Shown: positions 24,280 to 32,740, numbered from the stretch's first letter. The stretch: DNA of 41,766 bases from Desulfovibrio sp. (GCA_024699605.1 JAILPJ010000075.1:1-41766), one strand, 5' to 3'. Notes: generated from the sequence alone by a model not told the origin. Made by a program: numbers and translations.

Positions 24280-25803
24280 ATGACCTATTTCACCAAGAAA
24301 ATTATGCAGATTGTGGGGATTTTTTTTGTGCTGCTGACCCTGCTTTTGCTTGGTCAGATCGACAGTATTGCCTTGCAGTGCACAGAGGCCTTTTTCCCGG
24401 GCTTTGGCGTTCCGGTCTGCCTGGCTCTGGTTGCCCTAGAAGCGTTAGCGATCTATGCCCTCTATCGCTCGCTGTTTGGTCGACCAAGTCGGCTTGTGCT
24501 CAAAGAAACGGCCACAAGCGAGGAACGTGAGGCCTTTACCCGTGAAATGCGCCACAGACTGGCCCACAATCCCCATATTGTGAAAGCCCAACTCAATGTC
24601 AATGATGCGGATTTTTTGAACAAGGCCATGAGTCATCTCGACGAACTGGCCGATGCGGAAATTCGCGCCAATGGGAAGAAAGTTTTTTTAGGCACGGCAC
24701 TTTCACAAAATGGCCGGCTTGATGCGCTCATTGTCTTTTTCTCTCTGTGTCGCATGGTCTGGCGGATTTCCGCTATTTACAATCAACGTCCCACGGCCCA
24801 GGAAATCATCAGTGTCTGTTCCACGGTCTCTTCTTCCACCTTTGTGGCCTTTTCCATTGAGGCCTTGGATATTCCCCAGACTATTACAGACACCATGAAT
24901 GAGTTGATGCCCAGTGTGGCTCCAGCCATGGCCGCCTCATCTGTGCCATTTTTGGGCTCGGCCATCCACGTTTTCACGCAGTCTCTGATCGATGGGGCAG
25001 CCAATTGTCTTCTGGCTGTGAGAGCCGGGGTCATTACACGGCGTGCCTACCGTTTTGCCATGAACGGGGGCGAGGAGACGTTACGGCGTGCCTGTGTCAA
25101 GGAAACGGCCGGTATGATGGTCGATATCTCTCAGGAAGCCGTGAGCTGTGTGGTTTCAACGCTCAAGAAGGAATTCCAGGATCTTTCCTTGGAAAGCGGC
25201 AAGAAGCTTGTGAGTCAGGCCGGCTCCATGACCGTGAATCTGGGCGCAAGTGCTGTCAATGTGGTCAAGGAAGGTGTTTCCAGTGCGGCAGTGGGTGTCG
25301 CCAACTTTGCCTGTGAAAAGACAGGTCAGGCCGTTTGCGCAGTGAAAGACGGCGTCAGCCAGTCCGCAAGCTTGGCAGGCAGCGCTGTGGATACGGTTAA
25401 GGAAGGGATGAGCCAGGCAGCTCAGGGCGTTGTGAACTTTGCCCAGAAAAAGACCGAAAATGCCGTCTGCGCAGTGAAGGACGGTGTCTTAGGAACGGCT
25501 CAGCTGGCCAGTCAGACCGTGGATACGGTTAAGGAAGGGATGAGTCAGGCAGCCCATGGTGTTGTGAACTTTGCCCAGAAAAAGACCGAAGATGCCGTCC
25601 ATGTGGTGAAGGATGGCGTGGCCATAGTGGGCAATGGCGCTGAAAAAGTGGTTAGCGTGGTCAAAGACGGCGCCGGTCAAATGCTCAGTGTTGGCAGCCG
25701 CGGTCTGAATCAGGCACAGGAAACCGGGCGGAAGCTTGTGGATTTTGTATCGAATACGGGCCAATCGGTGTGGCACAGAATTGCTGGCAGGAAGGACGCG
25801 TGA
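24280..25803 (+). CDS. DUF697/YcjF-like membrane protein with C-terminal LEA-like repeats
   Basis: Two N-terminal TM helices (about 8-28 and 41-62) are followed by a linker. A region at about 137-270 resembles DUF697 (YcjF/UPF0283-type): GRLDALIVFFSLCRMVWRISAIYNQRP, a hydrophobic middle, then SLIDGAANCLLAVRAGVITRRA. The rest (about 300-495) is alanine-, valine- and lysine-rich, with three 44-residue repeats (326-369, 370-413, 414-457) built on VDTVKEGMSQAA and AQKKTENAVCAVKDGV. Forty-four is four times eleven, the period of LEA/apolipoprotein-like amphipathic helices, so the tail may lie along a membrane. The ATG has only GGGAG about 20 bases upstream. It lies 121 bases after the zinc-knuckle gene. 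Cellular role unknown. Confidence 0.85.
   Translation: MTYFTKKIMQIVGIFFVLLTLLLLGQIDSIALQCTEAFFPGFGVPVCLALVALEALAIYALYRSLFGRPSRLVLKETATSEEREAFTREMRHRLAHNPHIVKAQLNVNDADFLNKAMSHLDELADAEIRANGKKVFLGTALSQNGRLDALIVFFSLCRMVWRISAIYNQRPTAQEIISVCSTVSSSTFVAFSIEALDIPQTITDTMNELMPSVAPAMAASSVPFLGSAIHVFTQSLIDGAANCLLAVRAGVITRRAYRFAMNGGEETLRRACVKETAGMMVDISQEAVSCVVSTLKKEFQDLSLESGKKLVSQAGSMTVNLGASAVNVVKEGVSSAAVGVANFACEKTGQAVCAVKDGVSQSASLAGSAVDTVKEGMSQAAQGVVNFAQKKTENAVCAVKDGVLGTAQLASQTVDTVKEGMSQAAHGVVNFAQKKTEDAVHVVKDGVAIVGNGAEKVVSVVKDGAGQMLSVGSRGLNQAQETGRKLVDFVSNTGQSVWHRIAGRKDA
25255..25650 (+). repeat. 132-base tandem repeat inside the DUF697 gene
   Basis: Units start at 25255, 25387 and 25519, exactly 132 bases apart. 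Over the first 102 bases, units two and three differ at about 13 positions. Unit one is more diverged, showing a recent in-frame duplication. The array may vary in copy number between strains. Confidence 0.85.
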
Positions 25804-25813
25804 GGAGGATGCC

Positions 25814-26164
25814 ATGGCTGAACTGAAAGATTTTGCAATGAGCGATATCGATTGGAACATGTCGCCAGAGCAGGCTGTTACCATGTATCTTGAATGGGGC
25901 AATAACGGCTGGAACAGAGATCACCCTCCGGTGCGTACGGCAAGTGATGTTTCCCTGTATTTTGTGGTGGATAGCTGGCAGGATCCTCCGGTGATCCGGC
26001 TAGTGCGCCGGAATATGGAAAAAGCCGAGGATTTGCTCTGTGTGCCCATGCCCGAAGAGCTTATTACCCATTACCGGGCGGTGCATGGTACTTGGCGGGG
26101 GATCAGTGAACCGGTGCCCGAGGTCAAAGACTGGCTGAAAAAACAATTGGAAGCAGAGCATTAG
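25814..26164 (+). CDS. Small conserved-looking soluble protein of unknown function (116 residues)
   Basis: The start is ATG 25814 with GAGGAGG at 25802-25808. The frame is open 78 bases further up, inside the preceding gene. There is no signal peptide or membrane segment. The protein is acidic and aromatic, with blocks EQAVTMYLEWGNNGW, HPPVRTASDVSLYFVVDSW and PVIRLVRRN. I half-remember similar small proteins annotated in Desulfovibrio as a DVU0772-type family, but cannot confirm it here. It follows the DUF697 gene by 10 bases, so co-expression is likely. Its stop overlaps the stop of the convergent ABC permease gene by a few bases, leaving no room for a terminator. Confidence 0.8.
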   Translation: MAELKDFAMSDIDWNMSPEQAVTMYLEWGNNGWNRDHPPVRTASDVSLYFVVDSWQDPPVIRLVRRNMEKAEDLLCVPMPEELITHYRAVHGTWRGISEPVPEVKDWLKKQLEAEH

Positions 26165-26832
26165 CGCGGACGAAAACCGGGAATGCTGGCTTTCTTTTCC
26201 AGCCAATGCAAAAGCACGGTGGCAATGCTCACCATGCACAGATAGTAAAGGCCTACAGCCAGAAAGACTTCCATGAAGCGAAAGGTGTCCGAAGCGACGA
26301 CTTTGCCTTCGCCCATGAGCTCCATGCAGGTGACAAGATAGGCTAGGGAGCTGTATTTGATGAGATAGATGATCTCATTGCCGCAACCGGGGAGGGCCCG
26401 TCTGGCGGCCTGCGGAATGATGATCCAGAGTATGGTTTTGAGTGGTGTGAAACCGAGCGCCTTCGCCGCCTGGATCTGGCCTTTGTGGATGGAGAGCAGA
26501 GCTCCGCGGATATATTCTGATTGATAGGCTGAGGTGCAGATGATGAAGGACGTCAGCGCCGCTCCATAGGGCTCAAAAAAGACGCCGAGTTTAGGCAGCG
26601 CATAATAGATGAACATCAGCTGAATAGCCAGGGGGACGCCGCGCACAAGCGCTGTGAAGGCGTCCCCCAGTTTTTTGACGAAACGACTGCCGTAGGTGCG
26701 TGTGCAGCCAAGCACGACCCCAAACACAAAGCCTATCAACGAGGCCGGGATGATCAGCGCCAGAGAAACTACAAGACCCCGATTGAGGGCCGGCAGAAGC
26801 TCTTCTTGAAAAAAAAGCAGGTCAAGACTCAT
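26161..26832 (-). CDS. Polar amino-acid ABC transporter permease (second)
   Basis: This is an inner-membrane permease of the HisMQ/GlnP family. The 223 residues have about five hydrophobic helices and the ATPase-contact loop AAKALGFTPLKTILWIIIPQAARRALPG, matching the EAA motif. I place the start at ATG 26832 (MSLDLLFFQ). The frame extends to a TTG at 26886 without a better ribosome site, and the ATG itself lacks a clear one. It is the last gene of the binding-protein, permease, ATPase, permease operon. The two different permeases probably form a heterodimer. Confidence 0.9.
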   Translation of the reverse strand: MSLDLLFFQEELLPALNRGLVVSLALIIPASLIGFVFGVVLGCTRTYGSRFVKKLGDAFTALVRGVPLAIQLMFIYYALPKLGVFFEPYGAALTSFIICTSAYQSEYIRGALLSIHKGQIQAAKALGFTPLKTILWIIIPQAARRALPGCGNEIIYLIKYSSLAYLVTCMELMGEGKVVASDTFRFMEVFLAVGLYYLCMVSIATVLLHWLEKKASIPGFRPR

Positions 26833-26956
26833 AGTGTTTTTGTGCGCATTGACCCCTTTGGGGTTGTCTGCGGGTAGGACGGGCAAAGATCAGGATCGCT
26901 TGCTTGGAATGTATTTTTTTTACGCGGCAGAGGCTAAGCAGGCTATCTGATTGCGG

Positions 26957-27703
26957 TTACACCGAAGCCAGGCTGTTATAGAACTGTTTGGTTCGGCTTT
27001 GTGCGTTTTCGCCCAAGAGACTTTCAGGCGGTCCTTGTTCAACGATGTGTCCGTTTTCCATGAAAATGATCTCACTGCTGATGGCTCTGATAAAGTCCAT
27101 CTGATGCGTGGCCATGATCATGGTCATACCGCCGCTGGCCAAATCTCGAATGACCGCAAGCACTTCACCGACCAGCTCGGGGTCGAGAGCTGAGGTGGGT
27201 TCATCCAGCAAAAGCACCAGAGGGTCCATGGCCAGGGCTCTGGCAAAGGCCACCCGCTGTTTTTGACCACCTGAGAGCTGGGCCGGATAGAGTTCGCGCT
27301 GCTCGGCCAAGTTGACACGCTCAAGTTCTTGCATGGCACGTTTTTTGGCTTCTTCCTTGGACATTCCGCGTACCTTGCGCAAAGCAATGGACACGTTTTC
27401 AATGGCCGTGAGATGGTCGAAGAGCTTGAAGTCTTGAAAGATCATGCCGACCTTTGTGCGATAACAGCAGAGTTCTTTGGCATTTTGCGTCATCACCTCG
27501 CGGCCTTCAAGCAAGATCTGGCCAGAATCCGCTTGCGTGAGCACATTGATGCACTGCAACAAGGTGCTTTTGCCTGCTCCCGACGGACCGATGAGCACTT
27601 TGAGTTCGCCCTTGTGCAGGGTAAGACTGCAGTGACTGAGAATGCTTTTGGGGCCGACACTCAAGGAGATGTCCTTGACCTCGAGAATTACTTGCTCGTT
27701 CAT
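26957..27703 (-). CDS. Polar amino-acid ABC transporter ATP-binding protein
   Basis: This is the cytoplasmic ATPase that drives amino-acid import (GlnQ/HisP type). The 248 residues have Walker A GPSGAGKST (about 39-47), Q-loop VGMIFQDFKLF, signature LSGGQKQRVAFARAL (about 143), Walker B LVLLLDEPTSALD and the switch histidine in MATHQMDF. The ATG at 27703 has GGAGG at 5-6 bases, and its ATGA overlaps the stop of the upstream permease gene by 4 bases. Substrate specificity lies in the binding protein, not here. Confidence 0.95.
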   Translation of the reverse strand: MNEQVILEVKDISLSVGPKSILSHCSLTLHKGELKVLIGPSGAGKSTLLQCINVLTQADSGQILLEGREVMTQNAKELCCYRTKVGMIFQDFKLFDHLTAIENVSIALRKVRGMSKEEAKKRAMQELERVNLAEQRELYPAQLSGGQKQRVAFARALAMDPLVLLLDEPTSALDPELVGEVLAVIRDLASGGMTMIMATHQMDFIRAISSEIIFMENGHIVEQGPPESLLGENAQSRTKQFYNSLASV

Positions 27704-28380
27704 AGGGCCTCCCCGCTCACCGAAGTATATCCAGGGATGTGTAGCCGTTTTTCCAATTTTGCCAGGATTTTGACAATAATCAGGGTCAGCACAAAATAGA
27801 TGGCGCCGGCACAGGCGTAGAGAGCCAGATGCTCATGCGTGCGTGCGGCAGCAAAAGCCGTTCTGGCCATGATGTCCTGGGTGCCGAGGACAAAGCAGAT
27901 CGCCGAATCCTTGAGGAGAATGGAGTATTCGTTGGACCAGCCAGGAATGGAAAGCCTGAGTGCCTGCGGAATGATAATGCTTCTGATAGCCTGAGAATCC
28001 TTCATGCCCAAGGCTCTGGCGGCCTTCATCTGCCCCGGACGGAGGCTGAGGATGGCGCCGCGGAAGATCTGAGACTGATAGGCCGTACTTGTTAGGCCAA
28101 GTACCACGCAGCTGATCAGAAAGGGTTGTACGGGCAGGGAGAGCGCCACAAAGAGACCATAGCCGAGAAAGAGCAGTACAAGGATGGGAAAACCCCTGAA
28201 AAACCAGATATAAATATGGATCAGAGCGCGCTGCCAAGAACGCCCATAGACCTGCAGAATGGCAAAAAAAAGGCCCAGTACAAGGCCAATGGCAAGGGCA
28301 GCAAAGACAATGCCAAGGGTGACGAGGGAACCGGAGAGAATGGACGGCAGAGCGCCGATGACGACGGAGAGGGAGTGCAT
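27700..28380 (-). CDS. Polar amino-acid ABC transporter permease (first)
   Basis: A 226-residue HisMQ/GlnP-type permease with about five TM helices and the EAA loop AARALGMKDSQAIRSIIIPQALRLSIPG near residue 130. It lies between the binding-protein gene and the ATPase gene. It overlaps the ATPase start by 4 bases and is separated from the binding-protein gene by 60 bases that contain a stable hairpin. Confidence 0.93.
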   Translation of the reverse strand: MHSLSVVIGALPSILSGSLVTLGIVFAALAIGLVLGLFFAILQVYGRSWQRALIHIYIWFFRGFPILVLLFLGYGLFVALSLPVQPFLISCVVLGLTSTAYQSQIFRGAILSLRPGQMKAARALGMKDSQAIRSIIIPQALRLSIPGWSNEYSILLKDSAICFVLGTQDIMARTAFAAARTHEHLALYACAGAIYFVLTLIIVKILAKLEKRLHIPGYTSVSGEAL

Positions 28381-28402
28381 AGCAATCGCAGGGAGAGAAA
28401 AA

Positions 28403-28430
28403 AGGATGGGAAGGTGTAAGACACCTTCCC
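28403..28430 (-). terminator. Intercistronic hairpin after the ABC binding-protein gene
   Basis: GGGAAGGTGT (28408-28417) and ACACCTTCCC (28421-28430) form a perfect 10-bp stem. On the reverse strand it is followed by ATCCTTTTTT. It probably limits read-through or protects the upstream message, so that binding protein exceeds permease. Confidence 0.75.
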
Positions 28431-28440
28431 AGAACGCCCA

Positions 28441-29184
28441 TTACTTATTCATGTATTTTTTCTGCAATTCTTTCCAGTAAGGATCTCTCATCAGTTGCAC
28501 AAAACCTTCATCCACCAGCTTGCGCAGCTCGTCGGCATCCTTACGCATGGCGACACCAAAATTGTCAGGATCACCGTGGGTACCCACTTTTTTGATCTTG
28601 CGATTTTTGGCAATGGCGTCATCGGCTGGCAACTCGTCCATGAAGGCTGCTTCAATGCGTCCGTTGAGCACGTCTTCAATGGCGAGAGGGGCACTGTCAT
28701 AGTAGCGGAAGGTAAAGGGATAGCCTTTTTCCTTCTGTTCCTTTTTCAAGGCAGCCGCTTCCGAGGTGCCACGCTGCACGCCCAGTTGAATTTTGCCTGT
28801 GAGTATGTCCTTGGGGGTCAGTTTGGAATTGTCCTTGGTCACAAAAACGCGCCAGACTTTCCAGTAGGGATTGGAGAACTGCACAACCTTGGCCCGTTCC
28901 TCGGTGATGCTCATGCCCGAGCAGATCATGTCGATTTCACCGGCATTCAGGGCAGGAATGATTCCATCCCAGGCCATGGGTTTATGAGAAACGGTAAAGC
29001 CCATTTTCTGGGCAATCCAATTCATGGCGTCAACATCGAAACCAGCAGGTTGGCCTGTTTTTTCATCGACATAGGCAAAGGGGGGATAGTTGGGATCAAT
29101 ACCGTTGATGTAACTTTTGGCTTGGCTTTGAGCGGGGAGAGCGAAGTAGAGAGCGCAGGCAAGGAAAAGAAGAATTTTTTTCAT
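28441..29184 (-). CDS. Amino-acid ABC transporter periplasmic binding protein (SBP family 3)
   Basis: This is the secreted solute-binding protein of the operon. The 247 residues from ATG 29184 begin with a signal peptide (MKKILLFLACALYFALPAQSQA). Family-3 features follow: YPPFAYVDEKTGQPAGFDVD, GEIDMICSGMSITEERAKVVQFSNPY, LGVQRGTS and EAAFMDELPA. The frame is open 30 bases further up to 29214, but MKKIL is the natural signal start. It lacks an adjacent ribosome site. Its leader resembles that of metY, so a sulfur amino acid such as cystine or methionine is a reasonable but unproven substrate. Confidence 0.92.
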   Translation of the reverse strand: MKKILLFLACALYFALPAQSQAKSYINGIDPNYPPFAYVDEKTGQPAGFDVDAMNWIAQKMGFTVSHKPMAWDGIIPALNAGEIDMICSGMSITEERAKVVQFSNPYWKVWRVFVTKDNSKLTPKDILTGKIQLGVQRGTSEAAALKKEQKEKGYPFTFRYYDSAPLAIEDVLNGRIEAAFMDELPADDAIAKNRKIKKVGTHGDPDNFGVAMRKDADELRKLVDEGFVQLMRDPYWKELQKKYMNK

Positions 29185-29240
29185 CAAATTTTCAGCGTGC
29201 TTGTCAAAGGCCAAAGCGACGCTGCCTCCAGAAAAAACGT
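29182..29240 (-). promoter_or_regulatory. Structured 5' leader of the ABC binding-protein gene (shared motif, copy 2)
   Basis: Read on the reverse strand: GGAGGC, a hairpin (AGCGT-C-GCTT paired with AAGC-ACGCT around a longer loop), then GAAAATTTG and the ATG. It matches the metY leader at 3231-3275 in every block, with a 10-base longer loop. The GGAGG is joined to the start codon only across the hairpin. Confidence 0.5.
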
Positions 29241-29367
29241 TTGCTGAACAAGGGCCAGAAGGCCGACCTGAGTTTTTTAGGGCAACTTGAGCAAATAGTC
29301 TCTAGCATAAGAGCTCTCCTGTGACAAGAGAGTCGTTGCTCATGCGCTTTAGCGGACCCTGCTGGCC

Positions 29368-29832
29368 TTAGGCCTGGTCCTTGGGTTGATCGGCGATTGC
29401 CGCTGAAAGTTCTGCTTCACAGGCAATTTTGCCGTCGACCATGGCGCGCGCGTGCATCTTGCAGACCCCCATTTTGAGTCGCAGGTTGTCGCAGAAAAGA
29501 TCCAGCCGATCTCCGGGCACCACTTGCCTGCGGAATTTTGCCCCGTCCACGCCTCGAAAGAGAAAAAGTTTGCCAGTGACATCAGTTTCGCCGGCAATGC
29601 CCAAAATACCGCCGGCCTGAGCCATGGCCTCGAGAATCAGGACGCCAGGCATGATGGGAATACCAGGGAAATGCCCCTGAAAAAATGGCTCATTATACGT
29701 GACATTTTTATAAGCGTGGATGTGTGAGCCTGGTACGCATTCCACAACGCGATCCACAAGCAGAAAAGGGTAACGGTGAGGCAGCATTTGCATAATCTGC
29801 TGCAGAGAGAGAGCTTGGGTGTTTTGTGACAT
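29368..29832 (-). CDS. fabZ: 3-hydroxyacyl-ACP dehydratase FabZ
   Basis: FabZ dehydrates 3-hydroxyacyl-ACP in fatty-acid elongation. The 154 residues are the usual length. The hot-dog-fold signature is clear: LPHRYPFLLVDRV near 17, the catalytic histidine in FFQGHFPGIPIMPGVLILEAMAQ near 50-70, and the closing D-KIACEAELSAA. The start is ATG 29832 with GGAG 6 bases before it, not the upstream in-frame ATG at 29850. It follows ompH but is separated from it by a terminator. The lpxD and lpxA genes that often flank fabZ are absent here. Confidence 0.95.
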   Translation of the reverse strand: MSQNTQALSLQQIMQMLPHRYPFLLVDRVVECVPGSHIHAYKNVTYNEPFFQGHFPGIPIMPGVLILEAMAQAGGILGIAGETDVTGKLFLFRGVDGAKFRRQVVPGDRLDLFCDNLRLKMGVCKMHARAMVDGKIACEAELSAAIADQPKDQA

Positions 29833-29850
29833 GAACGACTCCGAAATCAT

Positions 29851-29881
29851 GAAAAAAGCCTCCTGCCGGCGCAGGAGGCTT
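29851..29881 (-). terminator. Terminator between ompH and fabZ
   Basis: AGCCTCCTGC (29857-29866) and GCAGGAGGCT (29871-29880) form a perfect 10-bp stem. On the reverse strand it is followed by six T, ending the amiC-ompH transcript before fabZ. Confidence 0.85.
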
Positions 29882-29896
29882 TACACAAAAGAACTC

Positions 29897-30421
29897 TTAT
29901 TTTTTCAAGTCAATCTTATTGTCTTTGTAGAGCTGATTGATTTCCTTGAGAACATCATCCGTCAGATTCATGGCCGTGTCGGCAAAGAGCACGCCGCCCT
30001 GGCCCACATCGAGGATCAGATTGAAGCCTTTGGCTTCAGCGACCTTTTTCGAGGCGGCAAAAATGTGTGAAACCATCTTCTGATTGTATTGAACCTGTTC
30101 CTGCTCGGCCTTTTGCATCAGTGTTCTGAACTTCTGATCAAGAGTCTGTTTTTCACGAATAAATTCAACGCGTTTCTTTTCTCCGATCTTGGGATTCTTG
30201 AGTTCTTCAGCTCGTTTTTTCAGGGCTTCTCCCTGTTTTTCCAGCTTTTTTTGCTCATCACCGTACTTCTTCTGCATGTGATCCTTGATCGCCTTGGCCA
30301 TGTCGCTTTCCATGACTACAGTCTGTACATCGACGATGCCGATTTTCAGCTCTGCGGCGTTCACCGTACCGTAACTGAGCAATCCTACCATGAGCATACA
30401 GGCCAGCAATACACTACGCAT
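29897..30421 (-). CDS. OmpH/Skp-family periplasmic chaperone
   Basis: This periplasmic holdase carries unfolded outer-membrane proteins to BamA. The 174 residues have a signal peptide (MRSVLLACMLMVGLLSYGTVNAA). A core strand LKIGIVDVQTVVMES follows, then long charged helices (about 50-115) forming the Skp tentacle, and the closing strand GFNLILDVGQGGVLFAD. The start is ATG 30421 with GGAGG 9 bases upstream. ATG 30430 would place that site too close. It is co-directional with the amidase gene 48 bases upstream. Confidence 0.88.
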   Translation of the reverse strand: MRSVLLACMLMVGLLSYGTVNAAELKIGIVDVQTVVMESDMAKAIKDHMQKKYGDEQKKLEKQGEALKKRAEELKNPKIGEKKRVEFIREKQTLDQKFRTLMQKAEQEQVQYNQKMVSHIFAASKKVAEAKGFNLILDVGQGGVLFADTAMNLTDDVLKEINQLYKDNKIDLKK

Positions 30422-30469
30422 GAAAAACATCCTCCGTCTTGAACGGTTTTGTGCTATGAAAAGGTGGAC

Positions 30470-32740
30470 TTACATAGCGCCGTTCGCTGATGGTGTCAAG
30501 GTATTTTGTACGGTGTGCTTTTCGTTGAGCTTGGTGCGGTAGGCGAGTATGCCTTCGGCCAGGCCCTGCGCCAAGAGTTCACGGTAGCGGTTGCTGGCGA
30601 GCCTTTTGGCTTCTTGGGTATTGGTGCAGTAGCCCAGTTCCACAAGGACTGCCGGCATTCTGGCTCCAATGAGAACGTGGAAGGGCGCGGACTTGGTCCC
30701 ATTGTTGCGGACTTCAAGACCGTTGCGCTTCAGGCGTGAAATGGTCACGCGCTGGATATCCTGAGCGAGACTGGCTGATTCATCGACCTTGGCCGTGAGC
30801 ATGATATCGGTCAGGACCTTTTGCATATCCTTCAAACGGCGGTCACTGCCCACGTTTTCAAAAGCCGCTACCCGTGCTGCTTCAGGCGTTCTGGCGAGAT
30901 TGAGGTAATAGGTCTCAAGGCCTTGGATTTGCTCGCTGTCGCAGGCATTGATGTGGATGGAGATGAATAAGTCCGCTCCCTGCGCATTGGCCAGGGCCGT
31001 GCGTTGACTGAGAGAAAGGAACGTATCGGATGTGCGCGAATAAATGACTCTGAGTCCGTTGCGTTCAAGCAGACGCCCCAGGGTTTTGGCGACATCCATG
31101 ACGACGAGCTTTTCTACGATATTGTTGTGATAGGTGCCAGGATCCTTGCCGCCGTGACCGGCATCAATAAAGACCGTTTCCACGGAAAGACCGAGTTGTC
31201 TGGCGAGTCCGCAGGCATCGAGAACCTTTTGATTTTTCAGGGGCTTGGGGGGGGCGGGCTTTTCAGCGTAGTTTGTGCCGCTCTGACTGCTTTTGGGCTG
31301 GGCCTTCTGGCTCGCATCCACGAGGATGATGAGCGTGTGGGAGCCGTTTTCACGATTGATGTCAAAACGCTTGGCATCGCGCAGATCAAAACGTAACTGC
31401 GAAGTCTTTTTATCCACAGAAATTGCGGTCAAAAGGCTGCCTTGAATCTTCACGCCCCTGGTGATGGATTGGGCCACTTCCGTCTTGCCGAGAGTCAAAA
31501 AGAGGCGCTTGGCAGAACCCTTACCCTGTGGGACGAGCTTGGCCTGGAATTCTGTGGCTCCGGTCAGTTCAAGGCTAATGCGCACATGCTGCTTATCAGG
31601 CGATGTCCAGGTGACGGTCTCAAGCAAAACAGGTCCATCATTGCCGTCATCGTGCGTTACCTGCGCCAGCAGTTTGCGCGCCTGAGGAGCCCTGTCAGCC
31701 GCGGGATAGCGCTTGAGCAGATCCGTTAAGACTCTGCGGGCTTCGCGTTCATCATGCAGAGGGCCTGAGAGAATGTTTGCCGCCTGCAAAAGAGCATCGT
31801 CAGCCAACGGCGAAGCGGCAAAGTACTGTGGCAGGGATTGATAGATCTCCTGGGCACCACGGAAATCCGCATTGACATGGGAACACTTGGCGAGATTGTG
31901 ACGGCTTTCTGCCGCTGAGAAAAGTGCCTGAGCGGCCAGGGCTTGATCCTGGCTTTGTCTGTGGATGGCCAAAAAGTCGGCTTCGAGATTTTCCCAGGGC
32001 TGCCGCCAGCAGGAACGATTGCTGTCCGCCAGAAGATCGTGCATGCGCTTCAGGGCTTGTGCGTAGTGTTGCTTGGCTCTGTTGTTGGTGTTGGCAGGAC
32101 GCTGATCCTGTTCATTGGCTGGCTTGTTCTCTGAGCGGACGACAGCTTGCGCAGCCTGCGTGGGCTTGCCATTTCTGGCCGCGATCAGTGTCTTTTCCAG
32201 TGCCTTGGCATCAGTAAGCATATCGCCGGAGGGATACTGCGTTCTGATGCGGCCGAGCAGTTCCAGCGCCTTTGTGTCGTCTCGAAGCCATGCGGCGTGA
32301 AGCTTGGCCGCACGGTAGAGCGCATCGTCAGCCAGGGGACTTGCTGGATGATTGGATGCCACTTTTTCGTAACAGGCCGTGGCACGCTTGACATCGGCAT
32401 TGGAAAAAGAATTTTTGGCAAGGCCCTCGAGGGCTTCGGCAGAACGGAAGAGGGCAGCCGGTCGATTCGGCCAGCTGGTGTCGTCATTGTAGATGGCGAG
32501 GAATTTTGAAGCGAGTGCTTCCCATGAGGAACGATATTTGGCCAGTTTGGAATCACTAGCCAGCCTGAGCAGTTCCGTCTTGGCCTGGGAGTAGCGCTGC
32601 GGCGTTGGCGGCAGGGCGCTGTGGCCAAGATCCTGAAACGTCACCACAAGAAGGCAGATGGCCACAAGAAAACAAAAGGGTGGCAGAATATTGCGTAGTA
32701 GCAGGGATCGCGTTTCAGAGCTCAGGTGAGATATTTTCAT
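30470..32740 (-). CDS. N-acetylmuramoyl-L-alanine amidase (AmiC type) with duplicated N-terminal repeat region
   Basis: This zinc amidase cleaves peptidoglycan stem peptides during cell separation. The 756 residues begin with a membrane anchor or signal (about 17-36). Two homologous helical units of roughly 130 residues follow (about 50-180 and 215-350), each with FLAI, a TPR-like middle, the shared string ASPLADDAL and a YP-type end. An AMIN-like beta domain lies at about 365-475. The amidase_3 domain (about 520-745) has FIDAGHGGKDPG, a zinc-ligand glutamate region in NNIVEKLV, SIHINA and VELGYCTN. It is much longer than enteric AmiC. It heads the amiC-ompH unit. Confidence 0.9.
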   Translation of the reverse strand: MKISHLSSETRSLLLRNILPPFCFLVAICLLVVTFQDLGHSALPPTPQRYSQAKTELLRLASDSKLAKYRSSWEALASKFLAIYNDDTSWPNRPAALFRSAEALEGLAKNSFSNADVKRATACYEKVASNHPASPLADDALYRAAKLHAAWLRDDTKALELLGRIRTQYPSGDMLTDAKALEKTLIAARNGKPTQAAQAVVRSENKPANEQDQRPANTNNRAKQHYAQALKRMHDLLADSNRSCWRQPWENLEADFLAIHRQSQDQALAAQALFSAAESRHNLAKCSHVNADFRGAQEIYQSLPQYFAASPLADDALLQAANILSGPLHDEREARRVLTDLLKRYPAADRAPQARKLLAQVTHDDGNDGPVLLETVTWTSPDKQHVRISLELTGATEFQAKLVPQGKGSAKRLFLTLGKTEVAQSITRGVKIQGSLLTAISVDKKTSQLRFDLRDAKRFDINRENGSHTLIILVDASQKAQPKSSQSGTNYAEKPAPPKPLKNQKVLDACGLARQLGLSVETVFIDAGHGGKDPGTYHNNIVEKLVVMDVAKTLGRLLERNGLRVIYSRTSDTFLSLSQRTALANAQGADLFISIHINACDSEQIQGLETYYLNLARTPEAARVAAFENVGSDRRLKDMQKVLTDIMLTAKVDESASLAQDIQRVTISRLKRNGLEVRNNGTKSAPFHVLIGARMPAVLVELGYCTNTQEAKRLASNRYRELLAQGLAEGILAYRTKLNEKHTVQNTLTPSANGAM

